Origin: Comamonas sp. lk
GTDB taxonomy: Bacteria > Pseudomonadota > Gammaproteobacteria > Burkholderiales > Burkholderiaceae_C
Assembly: GCF_900564145.1 (NCBI RefSeq)
Contig: NZ_UOOB01000001.1
Span: forward strand, 1,986,754 to 2,050,753
Length of the DNA: 64,000 nucleotides
Direction: 5' to 3'
Below the pieces are notes generated by a model, which saw only the letters and a list, made by a program, of their open reading frames with translations, had not been told where the DNA came from and searched no databases. Within the stretch, counting starts at the first letter, position 1; each line of letters starts with the position of its first letter. A program made the position numbers and the translations under genes. Below, in pieces: positions 44,557 to 52,818 of the stretch.

Positions 44557-44600
44557 GACGGGACACCGTCTACCCTTGCAGGACGGGAGGCTGCTTTCCC
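44557..44600 (-). promoter_or_regulatory. Structured leader of chrA
   Basis: On the minus strand, CCCGTC (44587-44582), GACGG (44570-44566) and CCGTC (44561-44557) come in that order, so the middle segment can pair with either neighbour. TCCC/GGGA pairing (44585-44600) competes with the first. The element ends 30 bases before the chrA ATG. Confidence 0.4.
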
Positions 44601-44746
44601 GATCAATAAATTCTAAACTAAATGCTCAAATGAACAGCAGTGTTGCTAGATTGTGAGCAATGCGTGGATTGCCGCAATAGCAAAACTGTCTCCGTTCAAT
44701 AGTTCCGGTCGCTTCCATGGAAATGCAATAAACAGAAGAATGCATT

Positions 44747-44770
44747 CGTTATATTTAATGAGATATAGCG
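44747..44770. promoter_or_regulatory. ModE-box-like palindrome between chrA and the HTH-nitroreductase gene
   Basis: CGTTATAT (44747-44754), 8 bp, ATATAGCG (44763-44770). ATT/AAT flanks extend the symmetry to 11 bp per arm with one mismatch. It closely resembles the ModE site (CGnTATAT-N-ATATAnCG). It lies 112 bp before the plus-strand gene and 221 bp before chrA. Confidence 0.75.
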
Positions 44771-44881
44771 AATGTAGACTTGTCGCTCCATACTATTGCA
44801 ATGGAATTTCTGCGACTTAGCTTGAGCAATCCATGACCGAAAAAATGATCTCCTCACGCGACAGAGGAGGCTGAGGTGCCG

Positions 44882-45736
44882 ATGAAGCCGAATCAAATTT
44901 CCTACTTCCTGGCTTTGCATCGCGAGCAAGACTGGGCCAAGGCCGCCGCAGCCTGTGAAGTTTCGACGCTTGAGTTGCTGAAGGTGGTGGAGAAAGCGGA
45001 GAGCGAACATGGCTGTGCACTCGTGAAGGCTGGATCTCCATTTCAAGGCTTCACCGTAGAAGGGAAAAAAGTGATAGCACAAGCCCAGCAGCTATCCAAT
45101 GCGATGGCTACGCTGGAACAGTGCTTCACGGAATCGCGCAGAAAACGTGCGGTGGCTCCATTGCTGGATCGCCGTTCCATTTCTCCAAAGCGCTTATGCT
45201 CGCCGCCGCCAGATGCAGCAGCCATCGAATTGATGACGGTTGCTGCGCTCAGTGCACCAGATCATGGGGGCCTGCATCCTTGGCGCATCATTGCGTTTGG
45301 AGCAGATCAAAGAGAAGCTTTGGCAGATCTGTTCGTGCAGGAGAAACTGCGCCGCGACCCTTTGGCATCTAGAGACGATATCCAACGGGCACGCGAGCAT
45401 GCGACCCGCAGTCCTGCCTTGCTCGCTTTTGTTGTATCGCCGAAAGCAAGGGCACGAGTCCCCGCACGTGAGCAATTGCTTACGGCCGGCGCTGCTTTGG
45501 GGAATTTCATGAATGCAGCGCACCAGTTGGGTTTCGGCGCCATCTCGCTCAGTGGCGAGCGCTGCTTCGACCCCATACTCAGCGTCCAACTGGGTCTGAC
45601 GAGCAGTGAATACTTGGCGTGCTTCATCAGTCTAGGCAGTATTGCCGAGCCTCCTGTACCAAAAAGCAAGGCGGCACCCAGCGCTGTATTGAGTCACTGG
45701 ATCCCTTGCACGACCGCTATTGGGCAAGCCGTCTGA
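44882..45736 (+). CDS. LysR-type HTH fused to a nitroreductase-family domain
   Basis: This protein of about 284 residues has an N-terminal LysR-like winged helix (1-65: MKPNQISYFLALHREQDWAKAAAACEVSTLELLKVVEKAE) joined by a linker to a YdjA-like FMN nitroreductase domain (about 95-280: SAPDHGGLHPWRIIAF, SPALLAFVVSPKA, LLTAGAALGNFMNAAHQLGFGAISLSG). It is not a LysR protein, because the effector domain is replaced by an enzyme. It may be a redox-sensing regulator, or an enzyme that controls its own gene. A ModE-box-like site lies upstream and a ModE-like gene follows on the same strand. Confidence 0.8.
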   Translation: MKPNQISYFLALHREQDWAKAAAACEVSTLELLKVVEKAESEHGCALVKAGSPFQGFTVEGKKVIAQAQQLSNAMATLEQCFTESRRKRAVAPLLDRRSISPKRLCSPPPDAAAIELMTVAALSAPDHGGLHPWRIIAFGADQREALADLFVQEKLRRDPLASRDDIQRAREHATRSPALLAFVVSPKARARVPAREQLLTAGAALGNFMNAAHQLGFGAISLSGERCFDPILSVQLGLTSSEYLACFISLGSIAEPPVPKSKAAPSAVLSHWIPCTTAIGQAV

Positions 45737-45987
45737 CGGCTGCGGCCGAAAGCGCGCGCCAGCTCTATTGAAGCCTCAACACGCCAGCACATCTGGCACA
45801 AACTTGTGCCCAAGTTCGGGCCCGAGAAATAGACCGTCATGGTGGATGAACCACTGGTTTCGACTAGGCCCTTAAGATGCGAGACCCGTCCGGGGCACTT
45901 ACTTGTCTTTGGCCTCCAGGGCGCTCCACCCGCCTTCAATTCTTTTACCGCCCTGTTGGCGGAACGCACTTTTATTCACGCACCAAT

Positions 45988-46371
45988 ATGCCAAAACCTG
46001 TCGTGCCAACTGCTGAAAACCTTGCCCCTTTTGTGAAGTTGCGCATGCGAGTCGTTGTTGGTGGCATCAATGCCATCGGCCCCGGAAAAATAGAGCTTTT
46101 GGAAGCGATAGAGGCAAGCAAATCCATAGCTGCCGCTGCGAAATCTCTGGGCATGTCTTACCGTCGGGCCTGGCTTTTGGTTGATGAACTCAATCAAGGA
46201 CTGAGCTCTCCTGCTGTAGCGAAAGCCACAGGCGGCTCTCATGGCGGAGGGTCGGAACTTACCGAAACCGGTCATCAAGTGCTTGCGCTTTACCGGGGCA
46301 TCGAGCGACAAGCTTTCGAAGCATGCAAAGCCGATATGCAAAAGCTGCTGGCGCTGGTTCATGGAACTTGA
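45988..46371 (+). CDS. ModE-like regulator with only the N-terminal DNA-binding domain
   Basis: This 127-residue protein matches the ModE N-terminal winged helix: KLRMRVVVGGINAIGPGKIELLEAIEASKSIAAAAKSLGMSYRRAWLLVDELNQ. The wing region is SPAVAKATGGSHGGGSELTETGHQVLALYRGIE. Full ModE adds two molybdate-binding TOBE domains, which are absent here. A separate two-TOBE protein is encoded at 47878. The start ATG at 45988 is inside a longer frame without family support. It is convergent with the DUF2325 gene, whose stop is 34 bases away. It is the natural candidate to bind the two ModE-like boxes in this locus. Confidence 0.87.
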   Translation: MPKPVVPTAENLAPFVKLRMRVVVGGINAIGPGKIELLEAIEASKSIAAAAKSLGMSYRRAWLLVDELNQGLSSPAVAKATGGSHGGGSELTETGHQVLALYRGIERQAFEACKADMQKLLALVHGT

Positions 46372-46405
46372 ATTCTTCGATACCCGTGTCTCGCGTATCG
46401 GCAAA

Positions 46406-47725
46406 CTAGCTGTGTCGCAAGCAAAGCTGCGGTCGGAGTGCTGCAGTCTTGACATCATCCGCAAGCTCGCGTTTGAGGGTGGCGGCAAAGCAGGCCAAGC
46501 TGGCACTTCGTAGCGGAACAAAGGGCACCTGATGGCGTTCGCTGAGGCGCTTGAGCTTGGTGACAGAGTCATGGTCTACACAGTCCACAGGAAAAACAAC
46601 CAGGCTGGCGCGTGGCAGCAGGCTGTCCAGCAGTCCTTTGCGGTCCTCCAAGCCCCCGTCATGGTGTAGAAACTCCCCACCTCGGCGGCATACATAGTCA
46701 CGAATCGAAGGGGTAGAGCTGGGTCTTCCGCCAACGTAGAGGACCCGTTGAGCCTGTAGCGTCGCGCTGTTTTCACCAGACGGGCGGACAGCAGCGACTA
46801 CTCCGCTATGCAACTCGCTGAGATGATGCAACTCCGCTTCTGCTGCTGCCAGCTCCTCCGCCAGGTATTGCCCATGCTTTTGCAAATGTGCCAACTGCTC
46901 TTGCAGCTGCAGTAACTGCTCTTGCGCCGCATGCGCCAGCTGCTCGGCGCGCTCTCGTCTTTGGGTCTGCAGCACTACCAATTGGTTTGCTTCTGGTGGA
47001 GCGCAACGATCACTCAACTGAGTCCGATACTGTGCAACGCTGTTTTCCAGTCGCACAAGCTGTTGCCGCATTTGCTCTGCAATCTGGTCGCGCTCCTGAA
47101 CCAGTTGCTGCCTACGCTGTTGCTCGCGATCCAGACGTTCACGAAGATCGGCATTTTCTTTTTCCAGCGCCACGAAGCGTTGCAACTCATGGCGGTTGGA
47201 CGCGGCCATCAGATGCGAAAGCATATGCACCTCGCCAAATACCATTTGGCGCAAGTCTGCCGTGGTCTTCTTATGCGTCAGCACCGCCCAATAGGCACCA
47301 GTAATATCGCCCTGTGCCCAGGCATCGCGCCAGCGCTCCGTCAAGGCCGTCTCATCCTTGGCCGTTGAAAAGGTTCTCACGGCGCCCGCATGGCGCTGGT
47401 CCAACGCCTTGTGCAGAGCCTTGGATACCTCTCCGATCTGCCCCGCCATGACCACCGCCGTGTGATGTATTTCGAGGTCGCTGAGGTCTTTGACGGCGAT
47501 GTGCTTGGCCATGAGCTTTCGCAGTTCAGCAGCGCTGAGGCAATTGCCCACAATCGAGCAATGCAAGGGGGTGTCCATTTCATGAAGCTTGGCACGCGTA
47601 CTTGAAACACATGCGCCGACATCAAGGCCGTGGTGTTCACAGCATCCGACAGATGGCGGGTTTGCCACATTGCTGCCGGTTACATCCAATCCTCCCAGAT
47701 TGCGCTTGAATGGGGGTGCAAACAT
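46406..47725 (-). CDS. DUF2325 protein with a long coiled coil
   Basis: This protein of about 439 residues has an N-terminal helical part with several Cys and His (VGCCEHHGLDVGACVSS), a coiled coil at about 215-330 rich in Gln, Glu and Leu (RERLDREQQRRQQLVQERDQ), and a C-terminal DUF2325 domain at about 350-430 (RVLYVGGRPSSTPSIRDYV, VVFPVDCVDHDSVTKLKRL). DUF2325 has no firm function; its GG-R-...-H pattern suggests ligand or metal binding. The start at 47725 follows GAGG. It is divergent from the molbindin gene and the promoter between them has a ModE-box-like palindrome. Confidence 0.8.
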   Translation of the reverse strand: MFAPPFKRNLGGLDVTGSNVANPPSVGCCEHHGLDVGACVSSTRAKLHEMDTPLHCSIVGNCLSAAELRKLMAKHIAVKDLSDLEIHHTAVVMAGQIGEVSKALHKALDQRHAGAVRTFSTAKDETALTERWRDAWAQGDITGAYWAVLTHKKTTADLRQMVFGEVHMLSHLMAASNRHELQRFVALEKENADLRERLDREQQRRQQLVQERDQIAEQMRQQLVRLENSVAQYRTQLSDRCAPPEANQLVVLQTQRRERAEQLAHAAQEQLLQLQEQLAHLQKHGQYLAEELAAAEAELHHLSELHSGVVAAVRPSGENSATLQAQRVLYVGGRPSSTPSIRDYVCRRGGEFLHHDGGLEDRKGLLDSLLPRASLVVFPVDCVDHDSVTKLKRLSERHQVPFVPLRSASLACFAATLKRELADDVKTAALRPQLCLRHS

Positions 47726-47758
47726 CTTCGGCCTCGCTTGGTGGTAACTGCAGTATGT

Positions 47759-47782
47759 CGTAATATACTGTTGAATATAACG
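47759..47782. promoter_or_regulatory. ModE-box-like palindrome between the DUF2325 and molbindin genes
   Basis: CGTAATAT (47759-47766), 8 bp, ATATAACG (47775-47782). It has the same arm sequence and the same spacer length as the site at 44747. It is 34 bp before the DUF2325 start and 96 bp before the molbindin start. Confidence 0.78.
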
Positions 47783-47877
47783 AATCTCGTCGCACGCCTC
47801 TGAAATACACTCGCGGCAGACTGCAGCGCATGACTTCGCTTCAGATGCATCAAGAGAAACCAGCTTAGGAGTTCGAA

Positions 47878-48306
47878 ATGAGAGCCAGTGCACGAAATCA
47901 ATTGACCGGTACGGTGACCAGCATTCGCGATGGCAGCGTCAATGACGAGATCGAACTGCAAACAGTTTCAGGCATCAAGATTGTGGCCAGCGTCACCCGC
48001 TCAAGCCGCGAAATCATGGCCTTGAATGTAGGTGTTGCCGTCACGGCGCTGATCAAAGCATCGGCTGTGGTGCTGGTGACCGATGCAGAAGGCATGCGGT
48101 TTTCTGCAAGAAACCAGTTGACTGGCGTTGTGGCGCGAGTGAACAAGGGTGCGGTCAATTCCGAAGTTCTGCTGAATTTGAACGCCGGTGAGCAGTTGGT
48201 GGCCGTCGTCACTAACGAGAGTGCTGACAATTTGGATTTGGCTGTGGGCCAGGCGGGAACCGCGTTGTTTAAAGCCGGTAGCGCGATCCTGGCGGTGAAG
48301 GCCTAG
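47878..48306 (+). CDS. Molbindin: two tandem TOBE/Mop domains
   Basis: This 142-residue protein is made of two similar Mop repeats, beginning SARNQLTGTVTSIRDGSVND at residue 3 and SARNQLTGVVARVNKGAVNS at about residue 75. Each ends in the family pattern (ITRSS-like VTRSSREIMALNVGVAVTALIKAS). Mop proteins bind molybdate or tungstate in oligomers for storage and buffering. Its layout equals the C-terminal sensor half of ModE, the half missing from the ModE-like protein at 45988. A ModE-like box lies in its promoter. Confidence 0.93.
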   Translation: MRASARNQLTGTVTSIRDGSVNDEIELQTVSGIKIVASVTRSSREIMALNVGVAVTALIKASAVVLVTDAEGMRFSARNQLTGVVARVNKGAVNSEVLLNLNAGEQLVAVVTNESADNLDLAVGQAGTALFKAGSAILAVKA

Positions 48307-48389
48307 GCGTCAGCTCTGTTGACCGACTGTCTCGCACCGTCCTGCCGACGCATTCTCGAATCCAAAAATCCCTGAAACGGCATAAACGG

Positions 48390-48683
48390 ATGGTTGATAT
48401 GGGCAGTCAAAAACTGACGCTGGAAGAGCGCTTGCAGGTTCTGGAAATACTGATGGAAGAGTCGATATGGGGCCCGTACCTGGACCAGCCGGAACAGCGA
48501 AAAGCCATAGCCTCCGCGCTATACACCCGGCTGGAAGTGGTCAAGCGGCATCAGGTCTATCCGCCTGGCGTTGTCTCTGCTTTGTATGCGCATGCGGATG
48601 CGCTTTCCGAGCTCGACAACACGCCGGATGCGCTCAAACCCATGCTACGGCCGCTGGCGCGGCCATCTGAAAGGTCCAACTGA
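48390..48683 (+). CDS. Conserved-looking small protein of unknown function
   Basis: This 97-residue, mostly helical soluble protein reads MVDMGSQKLTLEERLQVLEIL, then MEESIWGPYLDQPEQRK. No signal peptide, Cys or known motif is visible. It follows the molbindin gene after 83 bases on the same strand and is closed by a terminator, so it is probably co-transcribed with it under the ModE-type promoter. I do not recognise the family. Confidence 0.6.
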   Translation: MVDMGSQKLTLEERLQVLEILMEESIWGPYLDQPEQRKAIASALYTRLEVVKRHQVYPPGVVSALYAHADALSELDNTPDALKPMLRPLARPSERSN

Positions 48684-48757
48684 GGCGTAGAAGTCAGGTG
48701 TGATGGACCCCTCACCTGGCTCTGGCCTTGCTAAAGCTTGTCAGAGTCTTGTGGTTG

Positions 48758-48788
48758 CCCGCTTTTCGCAAGGAGAGCGGGTTTTCTT
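48758..48788 (+). terminator. Terminator of the molbindin operon
   Basis: CCCGCT (48758-48763) and AGCGGG (48776-48781) form the stem, followed by TTTTCTT. Confidence 0.75.
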
Positions 48789-48935
48789 ATGGCGCGACGC
48801 CGGGGCTGCATTGAGAGGGGAATCTCTACTGTCGCAGCTATGGGCCTTTGAATAAGAAATTAGTGTTCGAAGTTGGTTGAGGCCAATCAACATAGGCGCT
48901 AGCTGCTATGTATTCAGGACTGAAGCAGCCTTTCC

Positions 48936-49340
48936 TCAACCCGGCATGCCAAATAGATCGTATGCATCCAGCAAGGCATAGGCGATCTCCGGCTTGCGTT
49001 CCAGCCCCTTGCGGATGGCAGCGGGAATGCTTTGCCTGGTCTTGCGGCACAGGCCGGGCTGGTCGGTAATCTCGATCTGTATGCCGCGCATGGTGCGCAC
49101 TTCGGCCCGGCCCGGGCCTATGCTGATGCTCAGCCCCAGTTGCTCGGCCATGCGCTGTTGCATATGGCGCAGATCCTGCAAGCTGCTGATGGATTCCAGC
49201 CGCAGCAGCAGACGCTTTTCTTCCTCGCGCGTGAGCATGAGAATGCGCCAATCGGCGCCAGGAGTGGCCAGCAATCTCTCGCGCTCGCAAATGCAGGAGC
49301 CTGGCGGGCATTCGGTGCGAATCGGAGGTGTCGTTGGCAT
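48936..49340 (-). CDS. Conserved hypothetical protein with an N-terminal Cys motif
   Basis: This protein of about 134 residues starts MPTTPPIRTECPPGSCICERERLLATPGADWRILMLTREEEKRLLLRLESI. The ECPPGSCICERE motif has three closely spaced Cys that could bind a metal or iron-sulphur cluster. A helical region with SLQDLRHMQQRMAEQLG and a basic C-terminal part (GLCRKTRQSIPAAIRKGLERKPE) follow. I do not recognise a named family. The longer frame to 49469 adds residues without obvious conservation. It is a single gene, divergent from metN. Confidence 0.6.
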   Translation of the reverse strand: MPTTPPIRTECPPGSCICERERLLATPGADWRILMLTREEEKRLLLRLESISSLQDLRHMQQRMAEQLGLSISIGPGRAEVRTMRGIQIEITDQPGLCRKTRQSIPAAIRKGLERKPEIAYALLDAYDLFGMPG

Positions 49341-49655
49341 TGCAGCTGCGGGGAGCAAGGTCGGGGTGAGGCTCTGAGGCGTCGAAGGTTGATGCCATAT
49401 TAAGCTGCTGCCGCAAGCATTTACACAGGGGAGACACGCATTGGGGGCTGTGGCTCTACGTGTATCCACTTGTCCCAGTTGTCATCAGGTTTGAGCAGAC
49501 TCAGGCATAGTTGAGGGTTATCGCTAGGGTCGGGGCTTGCTCCGCCCGCAATCAAGACATGAGGTGGAGTGCGCGCAGTGTTTGCGGCGCTCACGGGATC
49601 ATTTACTTTTTTGAGAGCGCACAGCGCAGCATTGCTGCGGGATGCGCCGTTATTC
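49341..49655. other. Gene-free region before metN
   Basis: About 315 bases with no supported gene. I looked for a SAM-type riboswitch ahead of the methionine transporter and did not find its hallmark stems; ordinary promoter sequence is the likely content. Confidence 0.5.
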
Positions 49656-50702
49656 ATGATTGAAATTCGGGATCTATCCCTGACTTACAAAGGTCCGAAA
49701 GGGCCGGTGCACGCACTGCACAACATCCATCTGGAAATCGCCTCGGGCGAGGTGTTCGGCATCATCGGCCGCTCCGGCGCGGGTAAAAGCTCGCTGGTGC
49801 GCTGCCTGAACCTGCTCAACCGTCCCACCAGCGGTCAGGTGGTGGTCAACGGTCGCGATCTGATGACGCTCTCGGACGCAGAGCTGCGTGCTGCGCGCCG
49901 CGATATCGGCATGGTGTTTCAGCATTTCAACCTGCTGTCCTCGCGCACCGTCTATGACAACGTGGCCTTGCCACTGGAGCTGGCCGGTGCCAGCAAGGAC
50001 GACATCTACAAACGCGTCACACCGCTGCTGGAACTGGTGGGTCTTGACCATCTGTCCGATCGCTATCCCGCACAGATTTCGGGCGGGCAAAAGCAGCGCG
50101 TGGGTATTGCCCGGGCGCTGGCCAGCAACCCCAAGGTACTGCTGAGCGACGAGGCCACCAGCGCGCTGGACCCCGAAACCACCCGTTCCATTCTTGATCT
50201 GCTGCGCAAGGTCAATCGCGAGCTGGGCGTGACCGTGGTTTTGATCACCCACCAGATGCAGGTGATCAAGCAGATCGCCGACCGCGTGGCCGTGATTGAC
50301 GGTGGCGAGATTGCCGAGCTGGGTTCGGTGATCGAGGTGTTCACCCGTCCGCAACAGGCAATTACCAAGAGCCTGATTGATGAAATCGTGCCCCAGGAGC
50401 TGCCCGAGTCCGTGATGAAGCGCGTGGGCCAACTGGCGGCTCAGCTGCAGCCCGGCCAGCAAGGCCAGCTCTTGCGCCTGTCGTACGCTGGCGAAAGTGC
50501 CTATCAGCCGATTCTGTCGCATCTGATCCGCGAGCTGGGCCTGGATCTGTCCATACTGCACGGCCAGATTGATGAAATTCAGGAGCAGACCTTTGGCTCG
50601 CTGGCGGTGTATGCCAGCGGCGATGCAGCCAGGATTGAAGCCGCCATCGCCCATCTGCGCGCCAGCGGCGTGCAAGTGCAGATTGTGCCCAGCAAGGATT
50701 GA
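49656..50702 (+). CDS. metN: MetN, methionine ABC transporter ATPase
   Basis: This 348-residue ATPase has Walker [19 protein letters not shown]-loop [15 protein letters not shown], signature [33 protein letters not shown]-loop ITHQM and a C-terminal NIL domain (about 265-345) that senses methionine and inhibits the pump. It powers uptake of D- and L-methionine with MetI. The start at 49656 ([11 protein letters not shown]) fits the family. metI follows after eight bases. metQ lies 1.3 kb downstream beyond an SSB-like gene. Confidence 0.96.
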   Translation: MIEIRDLSLTYKGPKGPVHALHNIHLEIASGEVFGIIGRSGAGKSSLVRCLNLLNRPTSGQVVVNGRDLMTLSDAELRAARRDIGMVFQHFNLLSSRTVYDNVALPLELAGASKDDIYKRVTPLLELVGLDHLSDRYPAQISGGQKQRVGIARALASNPKVLLSDEATSALDPETTRSILDLLRKVNRELGVTVVLITHQMQVIKQIADRVAVIDGGEIAELGSVIEVFTRPQQAITKSLIDEIVPQELPESVMKRVGQLAAQLQPGQQGQLLRLSYAGESAYQPILSHLIRELGLDLSILHGQIDEIQEQTFGSLAVYASGDAARIEAAIAHLRASGVQVQIVPSKD

Positions 50703-50710
50703 GAGCCACC

Positions 50711-51376
50711 ATGTTTGAGAATTTTTCGGAAATGATGCTGCAGCTGCTGGTGGACTCCCTGTGGGAGACCGTCATCATGGTCGGCATTTCGGGCCTGATC
50801 GGCGGTCTGATCGGCATTCCCCTGGGCGTGTTTCTGCGCCTGACGGATCACGGCGGCATCTTGCAAAACGGCCCGGCCAACAAACTGGTGGGCTGGATCG
50901 TGAACGCGCTGCGCTCCACGCCTTTCATCATCTTGCTGGTGGCCATCATCCCGCTGACGCGTTTGATCACCGGCTCCTCCATCGGCACCTGGGCGGCGGT
51001 GGTTCCGCTGACCATTGCGGCTGCGCCGTTTGTGGCCCGCCTGGTTGAAACCGCGCTGCGCGAAGTGGATAACGGTCTGGTGGAAGCCGCTCAGTCCATG
51101 GGCGCGTCGACGGCGCAGATCGTCTGGAAGGTTTTGCTGCCCGAGGCCTTGCCCGGCATCGTGGCCGGCCTGACCATCAGCTTTGTCAGCCTGACAGGCT
51201 ATTCGGCCATGGCCGGTGCCATTGGCGGCGGTGGTCTGGGCGACCTGGGCATTCGCTACGGCTATCAGCGCTTCTTGCCCGATGTGATGCTGGTGGTGGT
51301 CATCATCCTGATCTTTTTTGTGCAGATCATTCAAAGCCTGGGCGACTGGGCCGTGCGCCGCCTCAGCCATCGCTGA
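50711..51376 (+). CDS. metI: MetI, methionine ABC transporter permease
   Basis: This 221-residue inner-membrane permease has about five helices and the ABC-permease EAA loop EAAQSMGASTAQIVWKVLLPEALPGIVAGL, which docks on MetN. The family N-terminus LQLLVDSLWETVIMVGISGLIGGLIGIPLG is present. The start at 50711 lies eight bases after the metN stop, so the two are coupled. A terminator with a perfect inner stem follows about 90 bases later. Confidence 0.95.
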   Translation: MFENFSEMMLQLLVDSLWETVIMVGISGLIGGLIGIPLGVFLRLTDHGGILQNGPANKLVGWIVNALRSTPFIILLVAIIPLTRLITGSSIGTWAAVVPLTIAAAPFVARLVETALREVDNGLVEAAQSMGASTAQIVWKVLLPEALPGIVAGLTISFVSLTGYSAMAGAIGGGGLGDLGIRYGYQRFLPDVMLVVVIILIFFVQIIQSLGDWAVRRLSHR

Positions 51377-51466
51377 TCGACACACGGAACATTACGAAAA
51401 GTTAACCGGGCGGCCAGCAGGCTGAAAGCGGCTGCCCCTAAAATACAAATTCAAATTTTTTTGACA

Positions 51467-51500
51467 GGCCGCTCGCAACCGCGGGCGGCCACTATTTTTT
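51467..51500 (+). terminator. Terminator of metNI
   Basis: GGCCGC (51467-51472) and GCGGCC (51485-51490), with inner CGC/GCG pairs, precede ACTATTTTTT. Confidence 0.75.
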
Positions 51501-51517
51501 CTAGATAGATAAAGCAA

Positions 51518-51826
51518 ATGATGGATGGTTTGATCACCGGCCGACTGACCGGTATTCCTGAAAGCCGCGTGGACCGCAACCGCCGCCCCTATATGGTGGC
51601 CCGCATGCGCGCCAACGCTGGCGATGGTTCTTCTATTCCTGTGAATATTGTGGCTTTTGATGCAGCGCCTTGCGCCGTGCTGCGCAGTCTTGCCGAAGGC
51701 GATGCCATTGCCTTGCGCGGCAGCATCACCCCCAAGGTCTGGATCGATCGCCAGGAGGAGGCGCATGCCGTGCTCGACGTGGTGGCGCAGCAAGTGATGG
51801 CTGCACCCAGCCTGTCGGATCTCTAA
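51518..51826 (+). CDS. SSB-like single OB-fold protein
   Basis: This 102-residue protein resembles short single-stranded DNA-binding proteins: ITGRLTGIPESRVDRNRRPYMVARMRANAGDGSSIPVNIVAFDAAPCAVLRSLAEGDAIALRGSITPKVW follows the OB-fold strand order. It lacks the acidic C-terminal tail of true SSB and is half the normal length. This type is often found on plasmids and phages. It has its own terminators on both sides and splits metNI from metQ, so its place looks accidental rather than functional. Confidence 0.75.
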   Translation: MMDGLITGRLTGIPESRVDRNRRPYMVARMRANAGDGSSIPVNIVAFDAAPCAVLRSLAEGDAIALRGSITPKVWIDRQEEAHAVLDVVAQQVMAAPSLSDL

Positions 51827-51848
51827 GCGCCAATCAAACAGTCATTCA

Positions 51849-51880
51849 AGCCCGCAGCTGCAAAGCTGGCGGGCTTTTTT
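51849..51880 (+). terminator. Terminator of the SSB-like gene
   Basis: GCCCGC AGCT and AGCT GGCGGGC pair (51850-51874) and are followed by TTTTTT. Confidence 0.88.
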
Positions 51881-52017
51881 CATGGCTCGGCCGCACGCTG
51901 GCGAGCATTTGCCACTCTGTAGTTAGCAAGTGAGCAATCTGTCTAAGCCTGAGCACTCAAAGCCCGGCGGCAGACGGTAAAGTGTAAGACATCGCTTTTT
52001 TGCCCCAAGGAATACTC

Positions 52018-52818
52018 ATGCTGACCAAGCGCGCACTTTTGCGTAGCACCCTGGCCCTGGCCGCTGCTGCCACCCTGGGCTTTTCTGCTCACGCCAACGA
52101 CCAGACCCTCAAGATCGGTGTAACGGCAGGCCCCCACGCTCAGATCATGGAAGTGGTCAAGAAAGTGGCGGCCAAGAACAGTCTGAATCTCAAGATCGTC
52201 GAGTTTGGTGATTATGTGCAGCCCAATGCCGCACTGTCCGCTGGTGATCTGGATGCCAACAGCTACCAGCACCGCCCCTATCTGGATGCACAGGTTAAAG
52301 ACCGTGGTTACAAGATCGGTTGGGTGGCCGATACGGTGAATTTCCCCATCGGTATCTACTCCAAGAAGATCAAGAAGCTTGCCGACCTGCCCAACGGAGC
52401 CAAGTTCGGCCTGCCCAACGATCCCACCAATGGCGGCCGAGCCCTGCTGCTGTTGCAATCGCAAGGCCTGATCAAGCTCAAGGACAACGCGGGCCTCAAG
52501 GCCACGCCGCTGGATGTGGTCTCCAACCCCAAGAAGCTCAAGTTTGTGGAGCTTGATGCTGCCCAACTGCCGCGCTCTCTGGATGACCTGGATGCGTCCA
52601 CCGTCAACACCAATTTTGCGATTGCGGCGGGCCTGAACCCCAAGAGCGATGCGATTGCGCTGGAATCGGCCAAGAACCCCTATGTGAACATTCTGGTGGT
52701 GCGCGACGCCGACAAGCAAAAGCCCTGGGTGCCTGCGCTGATCAAGTCCTACCAATCGGAAGAAGTGCGCCAGTTCATCGACAAGGAATTCAAGGGCTCG
52801 GTGTTCCCGGCGTTTTAA
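52018..52818 (+). CDS. metQ: MetQ, methionine-binding protein of the ABC transporter
   Basis: This 266-residue NlpA/MetQ-family protein has a signal peptide ending in GFSAHA|NDQTLKIG. There is no lipobox Cys, so it should be soluble in the periplasm rather than a lipoprotein like E. coli MetQ. Family motifs are GVTAGPHAQIMEVVKKVAAK, YVQPNAALSAGDLDANSYQHRPYLD and NFPIGIYSKKIKKLADLPNGAKFGLPNDPTNGGRALLLLQ. It should deliver methionine to MetI-MetN encoded 1.3 kb upstream. It has its own promoter region because two terminators stand between. Confidence 0.95.
   Translation: MLTKRALLRSTLALAAAATLGFSAHANDQTLKIGVTAGPHAQIMEVVKKVAAKNSLNLKIVEFGDYVQPNAALSAGDLDANSYQHRPYLDAQVKDRGYKIGWVADTVNFPIGIYSKKIKKLADLPNGAKFGLPNDPTNGGRALLLLQSQGLIKLKDNAGLKATPLDVVSNPKKLKFVELDAAQLPRSLDDLDASTVNTNFAIAAGLNPKSDAIALESAKNPYVNILVVRDADKQKPWVPALIKSYQSEEVRQFIDKEFKGSVFPAF

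Noticed and set aside
49341..49655. SAM riboswitch before metN
   Set aside because: No SAM-I, SAM-II or SAM-IV core motif could be found by eye.
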